A stretch of DNA of 64,000 bases, taken from contig JAIXUG010000014.1 of assembly GCA_027484105.1 (NCBI GenBank), forward strand, positions 62,001 to 126,000. Direction: 5' to 3'. A program made the translations under genes and the position numbers. Source of the stretch: Comamonadaceae bacterium. GTDB taxonomy: Bacteria > Pseudomonadota > Gammaproteobacteria > Burkholderiales > Burkholderiaceae_C. The notes below the pieces were generated by a model that did no database searches, had not been told where the DNA came from, and saw nothing but the letters and a program-made list of their open reading frames with translations. Shown here one piece after another: positions 45,893 through 54,221 of the stretch. The first letter of the stretch is position 1; every line of letters starts with the position of its first letter.

Positions 45893-46570
45893 ATGGACTG
45901 GTCCGCCCTTCATGTTTCGCTCATCCTGGCGGCCCTGACCACGCTGGTCCTGTTGCCTGTCGGGCTGGCCCTGGCGCGTTGGCTGGCCGTGACGGCCTGG
46001 GCAGGCCGCCCTTTCATCGAGGCCTTGCTCTTGCTGCCCTTGCTGCTGCCCCCCACCGTCATTGGCTTTTACTTTTTGGTGGCCTTGGGCCAGGGCAGCG
46101 CCCTGGGGGCTTGGCTGGCGGCGTCGGGCATTCGCTTGGTGTTCAGCCTGGAGGGCTTGCTGCTGGTGAGCGTGCTCGTCAACTTGCCCTTCATGGTGCA
46201 GCCCATCCAGCGTGCGTTTGCGGCGGTGCCGCACAGCCTGCGCGAGGCGGCCTGGGTGTCGGGCTTGTCGTCATGGCAGACCTTTTGGCGCGTCGAGTTG
46301 CCGCTGGCCTGGCCTGGCTTGCTCGCGGGCATGGCGCTCACGGTGGCGCACACCTTGGGCGAGTTTGGTGTGGTGCTCATGGTGGGCGGCAACATCGAGG
46401 GCGAAACCCGCACCCTGTCGGTGTCGCTCTACGACAAGGTGCAGGGCATGGACTTGCAGTCGGCCCATGTGATGGCGCTGGCGCTGGTGGGCGTGTCCTT
46501 GCTGGCGCTGACGGTGGTATTGGCCTTTGACCGGGTGGGCCAGCGCGGCCGTGCCTTGCAGGAGCGCTGA
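45893..46570 (+). CDS. modB: Molybdate ABC transporter permease
   Basis: 225 residues from ATG 45893. About five membrane spans. LLLPLLLPPTVIGFYFLV is a typical ModB span, and the ATPase-coupling EAA loop is AAWVSGLSSWQTFWRVELPL. It forms a homodimeric channel for molybdate. It starts 41 bases after modA and its stop overlaps the modC start. Confidence 0.95.
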   Translation: MDWSALHVSLILAALTTLVLLPVGLALARWLAVTAWAGRPFIEALLLLPLLLPPTVIGFYFLVALGQGSALGAWLAASGIRLVFSLEGLLLVSVLVNLPFMVQPIQRAFAAVPHSLREAAWVSGLSSWQTFWRVELPLAWPGLLAGMALTVAHTLGEFGVVLMVGGNIEGETRTLSVSLYDKVQGMDLQSAHVMALALVGVSLLALTVVLAFDRVGQRGRALQER

Positions 46571-47733
46571 TGTCTGGCTTGCAAGTGCAACTGCGCTCGG
46601 CCAGCCCGATCCGGCTGCAGGCCGAATTTGACTGCGGCGCAGGTGAGTTGGTGGCCCTGGTCGGACCCTCGGGCAGCGGCAAAACCAGCATGCTGCGGGC
46701 CATTGCTGGCTTGTGGACGCCTGCCGATGTGCAGGGGCACATTCGGGTGGCGGGTGAGGCTTGGCTGGACACAGCCACGGGCGTGCAGCGCAGCCCCCAA
46801 AACCGGCGTGCCGGCTTGGTGTTCCAGCACTACGCCTTGTTTCCACACATGACGGCCCTGGCCAATGTGGCGTTGGCCGCAGGCCCCGGATGGTCACTGG
46901 AACAGGTGCACGCCTTGCTCACCCGCTTGGGTTTGGACGCGCTGGCCGATCGGCGCCCCGCGCAGCTGTCGGGCGGTCAGCAGCAGCGTGTGGCTTTGGC
47001 GCGGGCGCTGGTGCGGGTCATGCCCACACCGGCAGGGGACGCCGACTCGCAGAGCCTGTCAGGCGTTTTGTTGCTCGATGAACCCTTTTCGGCCGTGGAC
47101 GCCCCCACGCGGCAAACGCTTTACCGCGAGTTGGCCGCTTTGCGCCAAAAAGTCGCAGTGCCCATGGTCCTGGTCACCCACGACCTGAGCGAAGCGCGGC
47201 GCCTGGCCGACCGGGTGGTGATTGTGGACGCAGGCCAGACCCTGCAAATTGGCGAGCCTGCCCGGGTATTTGCCAGCCCACGCAACGCGCGGGTGGCCGA
47301 GTTGGTGGGCATTCAAAACCATTTTCAGGGGCGGTTCTTCAAGGACAAGCCCGGATGGGCTCGGCTGCGTTGGTCCGATGGCCAGCAGCCACACCGTGCG
47401 CTGGACTTGGCCGTGGTCGACAAAAACAAGATCGACAACGACACGCCCGTGACCTGGGTGCTCAATGGGGAAGAGGTTGACGTGCTGGCCGATGGCGACC
47501 CTGTTCTGACCCCAGCCGAGGGGCCAAGCCGCTTGCGCTGCCAATTGCTGGAAGTGTTGTCGCTGGGAGAGATCAGCCTGTGCACAATGTCGCCGCAAGA
47601 CTTGCCCAGCCAAACCATCACCTTGAACCTGACCTCACGCTTGTTGCAGCGCCTGCAAGTCGGTGCCGGGGGCTGGGTTCAATTGCTCATTGCGCCGGGT
47701 GCCTTGCACATCATGCCGGTGCGCACCACCTGA
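46570..47733 (+). CDS. modC: Molybdate ABC transporter ATPase
   Basis: 387 residues. Walker A GPSGSGKTSML, signature LSGGQQQRVALARAL and Walker B VLLLDEPFSAVDAP are intact. The segment from about residue 265 to the end is a TOBE-like oxyanion-sensing domain. It drives molybdate import with ModA and ModB. It overlaps modB by one base, completing a modABC operon. Confidence 0.95.
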   Translation: MSGLQVQLRSASPIRLQAEFDCGAGELVALVGPSGSGKTSMLRAIAGLWTPADVQGHIRVAGEAWLDTATGVQRSPQNRRAGLVFQHYALFPHMTALANVALAAGPGWSLEQVHALLTRLGLDALADRRPAQLSGGQQQRVALARALVRVMPTPAGDADSQSLSGVLLLDEPFSAVDAPTRQTLYRELAALRQKVAVPMVLVTHDLSEARRLADRVVIVDAGQTLQIGEPARVFASPRNARVAELVGIQNHFQGRFFKDKPGWARLRWSDGQQPHRALDLAVVDKNKIDNDTPVTWVLNGEEVDVLADGDPVLTPAEGPSRLRCQLLEVLSLGEISLCTMSPQDLPSQTITLNLTSRLLQRLQVGAGGWVQLLIAPGALHIMPVRTT

Positions 47734-47858
47734 AAGGGCTGGCAGACCACCCTCCGGCCACTGATGCCGAAAAAGCAAGCCCTGTTGCCCTACTTGACAT
47801 GGAAAAAGGCCTGGTTCGGACACAATGGCTTTTTCTGCCATTCATGAAAGAGCCTGCA

Positions 47859-48839
47859 ATGAACACCTTCGCCGTGCGACGCATCCTCGGCCTCCTGGCC
47901 TGCACCTTGGCTGCCGTCAGCCCCTTGGCCCATGCCCAAACCGACAACTACCCCTCCAAACCCATCACCATCGTGGTCGGTTATCCGCCGGGCGGCAGCA
48001 CCGACCTGACCGGGCGCGTGGTGGCCTCCGCCTTGGCCAAGAGCCTGAATGCCACCGTCGTGGTCGAGAACATCGGCGGTGCCGGCGGCGCCATCGGCGC
48101 GCAACGGGTGCTCAGTGCCGCACCCGATGGCTACACCCTGCTGGTGGGCGCCAACAACGAAGTGGCCATCAACCGGCTGGTCTCGCCCACTATCAAGTAC
48201 AGCTGGCAGGACTTCACCCCCCTTGGGCTGATCGCCTCGCAGCCCCTGGTGCTGGTGACATCGCCCAAGATGGGCGTGAAAACCACCGATGAGTTCATCA
48301 AGCTGGCCAAGTCCAACCCGGGCCGCTTCAGCTATGGCAGCTCGGGCGTGGGCACTTCGCTGCACCTGGCCGGTGAAATGGTCAAGGAACAGGCGGGCAT
48401 CTTCATGACGCACATTCCTTACCGCGGTGTGGCCCCGCTGGCCACGGACGTGATCGGCAACAACTTGGAGGTTGGCGTGTTCGTGCTCTCCAGCGGTCTG
48501 CCCCACATCCGCAGCGGCAAGGTGGTGGCCCTGGGCACCACTGAAAAGAACCGATCGAAGGTGACGCCCGAGATTCCCGCATTGGCCGAGCACCCGCTCC
48601 TCAAAAACACCGACATCAGCACCTGGTTTGTGTTGATGGGCCCCGGCAAGCTGCCAGAACCGGTTGCCGCCAAACTGAAAAAAGGCCTGGCCGATGCCCT
48701 GCAAAACCCCGAATTACGCAGCAAGCTTGAAGCCTCGGGCTCGGCCGTGGCCCAAGGCGCGGTGGACATGAACAAGTTCCTGCGCGAGGAGACCGCCAAG
48801 TACCAGCGCATCGTTGACTTTGCCAAGATCCGCGAATGA
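47859..48839 (+). CDS. Bug family tripartite tricarboxylate-type periplasmic binding protein
   Basis: 326 residues from ATG 47859, preceded by AAAGAG. The signal peptide ends at AHAQ, and the mature start is NYPSKPITIVVGYPPGGSTD, the Bug signature. Other blocks: HIPYRGVAPLATDVIGNN and VVALGTTEKNRS. It overlaps the downstream deacylase gene by four bases (ATGA), so ligand capture and hydrolysis are probably linked. No TctAB membrane genes are nearby. Confidence 0.92.
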   Translation: MNTFAVRRILGLLACTLAAVSPLAHAQTDNYPSKPITIVVGYPPGGSTDLTGRVVASALAKSLNATVVVENIGGAGGAIGAQRVLSAAPDGYTLLVGANNEVAINRLVSPTIKYSWQDFTPLGLIASQPLVLVTSPKMGVKTTDEFIKLAKSNPGRFSYGSSGVGTSLHLAGEMVKEQAGIFMTHIPYRGVAPLATDVIGNNLEVGVFVLSSGLPHIRSGKVVALGTTEKNRSKVTPEIPALAEHPLLKNTDISTWFVLMGPGKLPEPVAAKLKKGLADALQNPELRSKLEASGSAVAQGAVDMNKFLREETAKYQRIVDFAKIRE

Positions 48840-49804
48840 CACCGCTTCGATTCGCGCTGCCCTGTCCCGACATCTCGATGTGGCGCCAGGGCAATACCGG
48901 CACTGAAGGCGTCTGGCATTTCGATTCGGGACAAGCTGGTCGGCACGTACTCATCAGCGCCCTCATCCACGGCAACGAACTGTGTGGCGCCTGGGCGCTC
49001 AAGGGCCTGCTGGAAGCTGGCATTCGCCCCGAGGCGGGCAAGCTGACGCTGGTGTTCGCCAACCTGAGTGCATTTGACCGCTTTGACGAGGCGAACCATG
49101 ATGCATCGCGTTTTGTCGATGAGGACATGAACCGCCAATGGATGGACGAGCGCATCGCCGAGCCCCGCACGCTCGAGCGCCAGCGCGTGGCCGCGCTTGC
49201 CCCTTGGGTGCAACAGGCCGACTGGGTGCTGGACCTGCATTCCATGCACGAACCTGGCGCGCCGCTGCTGCTGACCGGTGTGCAGCCGCGCAACCTGCAA
49301 CTGGCGCGTCAGCTGGCCAACCCGGTCCACATCGTGGTCGATGCCGGTCACAAGGATGGTGTGCGCATGCGCGATTACGGACGTCTTGGCCTGCCCGATG
49401 ACCAGGCACCCGGGACACGCTCGTTGCTGATCGAATGCGGCTTTCATGGCGACCCGGCCAGCCGCGACGTGGCGCGCGACCTGTGCATCCGCTTCCTGGA
49501 CGTGTCGGGTGTGCGCTCGGCCGCGGCCTTGCAAGCGGCATTGCCTGGCTGGAAACAGGCCGACGCCGAGCAGCAGTGGGCCCTCGAAGTGACCGGACCG
49601 GTGGTGGCGCGCAGCGAAAAATTCCGTTTCACCGAGCCCTTCAAGGGACTGGAATGCATCTCCAAGGCGGGTACAGTGATTGGCGACAACGATGGCGAGC
49701 CCGTTACCACGCCTTATGACGACTGTGTGCTGGTCATGCCCTCGGTGCGACAGGCCCGGGCCGGCGTGACCGTGGTGCGCTTCGCTCGGCGGCGGCCGCT
49801 GTAG
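48836..49804 (+). CDS. Succinylglutamate desuccinylase/aspartoacylase family zinc hydrolase
   Basis: 322 residues. The zinc ligands fit the family: His and Glu in LIHGNELCG, and His in DLHSMHEP. DEDMNRQW is the Arg/Asn substrate-binding block. It should cleave an N-acyl amino acid or similar amide in the cytoplasm. Its start overlaps the stop of a Bug binding protein gene, an informative pairing that suggests an acylated carboxylate substrate. The exact substrate is unknown. Confidence 0.88.
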   Translation: MTPLRFALPCPDISMWRQGNTGTEGVWHFDSGQAGRHVLISALIHGNELCGAWALKGLLEAGIRPEAGKLTLVFANLSAFDRFDEANHDASRFVDEDMNRQWMDERIAEPRTLERQRVAALAPWVQQADWVLDLHSMHEPGAPLLLTGVQPRNLQLARQLANPVHIVVDAGHKDGVRMRDYGRLGLPDDQAPGTRSLLIECGFHGDPASRDVARDLCIRFLDVSGVRSAAALQAALPGWKQADAEQQWALEVTGPVVARSEKFRFTEPFKGLECISKAGTVIGDNDGEPVTTPYDDCVLVMPSVRQARAGVTVVRFARRRPL

Positions 49805-49867
49805 CCGAGCCGCTTGTCCAGACCCGCCGCTGACCGGGCCTGGGCGCTGCACACCCTGCCGGTGTGC

Positions 49868-49905
49868 CCAAAACAAAACCCGCAAAGCTTGCGCTGTTGC
49901 GGGTT
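49868..49905 (-). terminator. Rho-independent terminator (minus strand)
   Basis: AACCCGCAA (49877-49885) pairs with TTGCGGGTT (49897-49905). On the minus strand it is followed by TTTTGTTTT. It would end transcription from the small membrane protein gene at 49955. Confidence 0.75.
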
Positions 49906-49954
49906 GGGCTGGGAGGGTGGCGCCATGGCGGCGCACCCGACGGGTGACGGAGCC

Positions 49955-50089
49955 TCAGGCCATGAACACGGCAATGAAGGCCAACAAGAAAATCAACACG
50001 GCACCAGCGGCCGGGATGACCACGGGAATGTGTTTGACCACGTTTTCCACGGGATCGTCAGAAGTGTGTGCGTCGTTGTGATTGGACAT
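49955..50089 (-). CDS. Very small single-span membrane protein
   Basis: 44 residues from ATG 50089, with a GAGG ribosome site; the longer 64-codon reading is less likely. A polar N-terminus (SNHNDAHTSDDPVENVV) leads to one hydrophobic span, VVIPAAGAVLIFLLAFIAVF. I do not recognise it. A terminator follows it, supporting a real gene. Size and layout resemble accessory subunits of respiratory oxidases, but no oxidase is nearby. Confidence 0.6.
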   Translation of the reverse strand: MSNHNDAHTSDDPVENVVKHIPVVIPAAGAVLIFLLAFIAVFMA

Positions 50090-50155
50090 GGGAACCTCTA
50101 AAAAGAATGGCGGTATTGTAGCCAAGCCAGGCTGGCGGGGCGCTGACAACCGGTC

Positions 50156-50581
50156 TTACATCAGGGCATAGGTGGTGCTGGCCCGAAAAACGCTCTTGCC
50201 GTCATCGGCCCCGGCCAGGTCGATTTCGCCAAAGGCCATGGCTTTGCCTGCCCGCAGCACCCGGGCGGTGACCAGCGCGTCCTGGCCCGACAGGGGCTTC
50301 ATGAAGCTGCTCGACAGCTGCACCGTGCTGCAGGGTCGAAACTGGCCAAAGTGGTTGATCAGCGCCAGCACCATGGCGGTGTCGGCAGCGGCCATCATGG
50401 CCTGGCCGCACAGCACGCCGCCCACGCGGGACAGCTGGTCGCTTTGTGGCAGACGCAGGGTCACGCCGTCGGCATCGCTGCGCTCGACACGCAAGTGCAG
50501 TGCCTGCACCCAGGGGGCAAACAATTCACCCAAGGCTTGTTGCAAGGTCTCGGGGCTCACTGGGGTGGGGGGTGTTGTCAT
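50156..50581 (-). CDS. PaaI-like thioesterase (hotdog fold)
   Basis: 141 residues from ATG 50581. The hotdog block GGVLCGQAMMAAADTAMVLA carries the usual catalytic Asp in the long helix. The following strand is STVQLSSSFMKPL. It hydrolyses acyl-CoA thioesters, probably as a tetramer. Substrate unknown. It lies downstream of the DUF502 gene with a 47-base gap. Confidence 0.9.
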   Translation of the reverse strand: MTTPPTPVSPETLQQALGELFAPWVQALHLRVERSDADGVTLRLPQSDQLSRVGGVLCGQAMMAAADTAMVLALINHFGQFRPCSTVQLSSSFMKPLSGQDALVTARVLRAGKAMAFGEIDLAGADDGKSVFRASTTYALM

Positions 50582-50628
50582 GGCAGGGCAATCAGCAGGG
50601 AAAGCGGGCAGGGCACCGTGGCTGCCCT

Positions 50629-51225
50629 TCAGGGCGTGGGCGGGTTTTTGGGGTTGCCCATCCACGCCGTCAAGGATGCGCGCATGGCCTCTTCAACCGA
50701 CATGTCCAGCACCTGCACCCAATCGCGGGGCACAAACACGGTGTAGCCACCAATCATGTAGCCCATGGGCAGGTACACCGCCACGTGTTGCTGGGTTTGC
50801 GCATCCAGGGGCAAGTCGGCCAGGCTCTGGCGCGTGACCAAGCCGATGATGGACAAATCGCTGTCCGGTTTCTTCAGCAGCACCACCTGTTGCGCATTGC
50901 GTTCGTTGGGCGAAAAATAATCGGCAAAACTTTTCAGCGAAGAGTAGATGCTTTTGACCAGGGGCAAATTGGTGAAGGGCAACTCCACCCAGCCCAACAC
51001 CCGCTTCATGAAAGGCTGCGACACCAAGAAGCCCAGCACCAGAATCAAGGCGGTGCCCAGCACAATGCCCAGACCTGGCAGGTAAAAATCTCCCGTGACC
51101 GGGCGCAGCATGCGCATGGCCGAGGCTTCGATCCAGGTGACGAACAAGTACAACACATACACCGTCAGGCCCACCGGCAAAAAGGTGATCAAACCCCGGA
51201 AAAAGTAAGCGTAGAGGCGTTTCAT
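50629..51225 (-). CDS. DUF502 family inner-membrane protein
   Basis: 198 residues from ATG 51225 (ATG 51234 is possible). It begins MKRLYAYFFRGLITFLPVGL and has two membrane spans in the first 75 residues. The cytoplasmic or periplasmic domain follows (PLVKSIYSSLKSFADYFS), and PMGYMIGGYTVFVPRDWV is a conserved family block. The function of the family is not established. Confidence 0.9.
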   Translation of the reverse strand: MKRLYAYFFRGLITFLPVGLTVYVLYLFVTWIEASAMRMLRPVTGDFYLPGLGIVLGTALILVLGFLVSQPFMKRVLGWVELPFTNLPLVKSIYSSLKSFADYFSPNERNAQQVVLLKKPDSDLSIIGLVTRQSLADLPLDAQTQQHVAVYLPMGYMIGGYTVFVPRDWVQVLDMSVEEAMRASLTAWMGNPKNPPTP

Positions 51226-51309
51226 GACTGACATTGTGACCGCGTGACAAAAAACCGAAAGCGCAGGGGATAGACGTGTCCCCGCATGCTGCTGCATGAT
51301 GCTCGGCTT

Positions 51310-52548
51310 ATGACTTCATCCATTCTTGTTTTGGGCGCGGGCATGGTGGGTACCTGCACCGCCTTGCACTTGCAGCAACGCGGCTTTGACGTGACGCTGG
51401 TGGACCGGGGTGCACCGGGCCAGGAAACCTCTTTGGGCAATGCCGGTTTGATCCAGCGCGAAGCGGTCGAGCCCTACCCTTTTCCGCGCGAGCCCGGCTT
51501 TATGCTGGACGTGGCCTTGGGTCGCGGCGCCCAAGTGCATTGGCACGCGCAAGGCCTGTGGCAAATGGGCAAATCCCTGCTGGGCTATCTGCACCATTCA
51601 CACCCTTTGCGCCATGCCCAAGCCACTGCTGCTTACAGCCGCCTGATCGCCCACGCCAACAACGAGCATGGCCCCTTGATCGCGGCCGCAGGCGCGCAGG
51701 ATTTGGTGGGGCATGAAGGTTACCGCTATGTTTTTCGCACGTCCGAGGCCTTCGACAAAGCGGCGCAGCGGGCCGAAGACTTGCTGGCCCGTTTCGGTGT
51801 GCGCTTTCAAGCAGAAAACAGCGCCCAGCTGGCGCAGGCCGAGCCTGCTTTGCGCAGACCGCTGGCGGGCGCCGTGCATTGGCTGGACACCTGGGCGGTG
51901 AATGACCCGGGCACTTTGGTGCAGCGCTATGCCAACCTGTTTGTGGCGCGTGGCGGCTGTTTGTTGATGGGCGACGCGGCCAGTTTGCGGGCGCAAGGCG
52001 CGGGCTGGTCGGTGAACACCACCGATGGTCCGGTACACGCCCAGCAAGCGGTGCTGGCCCTGGGCCCTTGGTCCGATGGTTTCATCCGCACGCTGGGCTA
52101 CCGGTTTCCACTCTTCATCAAGCGCGGCTACCACCAGCACTACACCCCTTCTGCCTCGGTGCGTCAACCCATGCTCGACGCCGAGCGCGGCTACGTGCTG
52201 GCGCCCATGCAGCGTGGCTTGCGCCTGACCACCGGTGCCGAGTTTGCCCCCATCGATGCCTCGCCCACACCGGTGCAACTGGCCAAGGCCGAAGCCTTGG
52301 CGCGGGAATTGATCGACCTGGGCCAGCCCCTGCCCGAGCCGCCTTGGCTCGGCGCACGCCCTTGTGTGGCCGACATGCTGCCAGTGATGGGCCAGGCGCC
52401 GCGCCACCCAGGGCTGTGGTTCAACTTTGGTCACGCCCACCAGGGCTTCACCCTGGGCCCGGTGGCAGGCCGCTTGCTGGCCGAAATGGTGAGCGGCGAG
52501 CCGCTTTGCGTGGACCCGGCGCCCTATTCGCCGGGGCGGTTTGGCTGA
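51310..52548 (+). CDS. FAD-dependent oxidoreductase, DadA-like D-amino acid dehydrogenase
   Basis: 412 residues from ATG 51310. The FAD-binding motif ILVLGAGMVGTCTALHLQQR is at the N-terminus, and the DAO-fold C-terminal block is WFNFGHAHQGFTLGPVAGRL. It should oxidise a D-amino acid or similar amine. The amine substrate is not determined. Its stop is 20 bases from that of the convergent DUF3237 gene. Confidence 0.92.
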   Translation: MTSSILVLGAGMVGTCTALHLQQRGFDVTLVDRGAPGQETSLGNAGLIQREAVEPYPFPREPGFMLDVALGRGAQVHWHAQGLWQMGKSLLGYLHHSHPLRHAQATAAYSRLIAHANNEHGPLIAAAGAQDLVGHEGYRYVFRTSEAFDKAAQRAEDLLARFGVRFQAENSAQLAQAEPALRRPLAGAVHWLDTWAVNDPGTLVQRYANLFVARGGCLLMGDAASLRAQGAGWSVNTTDGPVHAQQAVLALGPWSDGFIRTLGYRFPLFIKRGYHQHYTPSASVRQPMLDAERGYVLAPMQRGLRLTTGAEFAPIDASPTPVQLAKAEALARELIDLGQPLPEPPWLGARPCVADMLPVMGQAPRHPGLWFNFGHAHQGFTLGPVAGRLLAEMVSGEPLCVDPAPYSPGRFG

Positions 52549-52568
52549 TCAGGGCAGGCCCTCAGCCT

Positions 52569-53042
52569 TCAGCACACCCGGTAAAAGCTCAAAAACACCC
52601 CGTCGGGCGCCCGCCGCCCGCTGCCGATGAACTGGCTTTCGCTCAGCCATGCCCACTGGGGTGCGGTGGCTTCGAGCTTGGGCTGGCAGCGAAAGTAAAC
52701 CTCGTCCGGCTTGACCGGCTGGCCGTTCATGATGCGCTGAGAGTTCTCGAGCGAGGCCACACGCAAAGCGGTGTTTTGCACAAACACCCGGCTGCCATCG
52801 TCCAGCTCGATGACATAGCGCGCATCCAGGTGCGCTTGCGTGCCGCCGTTCAGAATCAATTGAAAGTCGGCGCCTCCTGCCAACACTTTGCCGTTTACCC
52901 GTGCACCGGTGACGGTGCCGCCGGTGATGGGGATCATGCGGCGCAAACCGGCGGGCGTGTGGCCCACCTCGACAGGCGCTGCAATGGTCACGGCCAGGTC
53001 GCACAGGTGTTCGAGTCGGGGTGCGGGGAGGGTTTCGGTCAT
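52569..53042 (-). CDS. DUF3237 family protein
   Basis: 157 residues. It begins with the family layout LEHLCDLAVTIAAPVEVG and RRMIPITGGTVTGARVNGKV, then GGADFQLILNGGTQAHLDAR. A predicted beta-barrel-like soluble protein of unknown function. It is divergent from the DAHP synthase gene, the starts being 41 bases apart. Confidence 0.9.
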   Translation of the reverse strand: MTETLPAPRLEHLCDLAVTIAAPVEVGHTPAGLRRMIPITGGTVTGARVNGKVLAGGADFQLILNGGTQAHLDARYVIELDDGSRVFVQNTALRVASLENSQRIMNGQPVKPDEVYFRCQPKLEATAPQWAWLSESQFIGSGRRAPDGVFLSFYRVC

Positions 53043-53083
53043 GGGCTGCCTTTACACTTTGCGCTCATTATCGGTTCACCCTC

Positions 53084-54160
53084 ATGCTCTCCACCCAAGA
53101 CAAAACCCGCATCGACGACACCCGCATTGCTTCGGTGCGCCCCCTCATGACCCCGGCCTTGCTCGAAGAGCGACTGCCTGCATCGCCCGCTCACCTGGCG
53201 CTGGTGGAGCGCTCGAGGCAAGACATCTCGAATGTGCTGCAAGGCCAGGACGACCGTCTGGTGATCGTGGTCGGGCCATGCTCCATCCACGACCACGACC
53301 AGGCCATCGCTTACGCCCAGCTGCTCAAGGCCGAGGCCGACAAGCACGCGCAGGATTTGCACATCGTGATGCGCGTGTATTTTGAAAAGCCGCGCACCAC
53401 CGTGGGCTGGAAGGGCTACATCAACGACCCGCACCTGGACGGCAGCTTTGCCATGAACCAGGGCCTGGAGATGGCGCGCAAGCTGTTGCTGGACATCCTC
53501 GATGTCGGCCTGCCCGTGGCCACCGAGTTTCTGGACTTGCTCAGCCCGCAGTACATCAGCGATCTGGTCACATGGGGTGCCATCGGCGCGCGTACGACAG
53601 AGAGCCAAAGCCACCGCCAGCTGGCCAGTGGCCTGTCGTGCCCGGTGGGCTTCAAGAACGGCACCGACGGCGGCGTTAAAGTGGCCGCCGACGCGGTGGT
53701 GGCCGCCAAGGCGCCGCACGCCTTCATGGGCATGACCAAGATGGGGCAGGCGGCGATTTTCGAAACCCGTGGCAACCAGGACGTGCACATCATCCTGCGC
53801 GGCGGCAAAGCGCCCAACTATTCGGCCGCCGATGTCGATGCCGCCTGTAAGGCGCTGGAAGCTTCAGGCATTGCACCGCAAGTCATGGTGGACGTGTCGC
53901 ACGCCAACAGCAGCAAACAGCACGCCAAGCAGATCGAGGTGGCGCACGACGTGGCCGCGCAAGTGGCGGGCGGGGACCGCCGCATCATGGGCCTGATGAT
54001 CGAAAGCCACCTGAACGAAGGCCGGCAAGACCTGAAACAAGGCCAGCCGCTCGCTCACGGCGTGTCCATCACCGATGCCTGCATCAGTTTTGCGCAAACC
54101 GTGCCGGTGCTGGCTGCCTTGGCGCAGGCGGTGCAAAAGCGGCGGATTGTTCAGTCGTAA
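53084..54160 (+). CDS. aroG: 3-deoxy-7-phosphoheptulonate synthase (class I DAHP synthase)
   Basis: 358 residues from ATG 53084, the AroG/AroF/AroH size. Active-site blocks VVGPCSIHDHDQAI with the metal-binding Cys, IGARTTESQSHR and CPVGFKNGTDGG are intact. It condenses PEP and erythrose 4-phosphate, the first step of aromatic amino acid synthesis. The feedback specificity cannot be read with confidence. The type I restriction locus begins 61 bases downstream. Confidence 0.95.
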   Translation: MLSTQDKTRIDDTRIASVRPLMTPALLEERLPASPAHLALVERSRQDISNVLQGQDDRLVIVVGPCSIHDHDQAIAYAQLLKAEADKHAQDLHIVMRVYFEKPRTTVGWKGYINDPHLDGSFAMNQGLEMARKLLLDILDVGLPVATEFLDLLSPQYISDLVTWGAIGARTTESQSHRQLASGLSCPVGFKNGTDGGVKVAADAVVAAKAPHAFMGMTKMGQAAIFETRGNQDVHIILRGGKAPNYSAADVDAACKALEASGIAPQVMVDVSHANSSKQHAKQIEVAHDVAAQVAGGDRRIMGLMIESHLNEGRQDLKQGQPLAHGVSITDACISFAQTVPVLAALAQAVQKRRIVQS

Positions 54161-54221
54161 ATGCAGTCACAATATCTCTTTTGTACTCATTTCATCCGCC
54201 TCCAAGGTCATTTGCTCCAAC

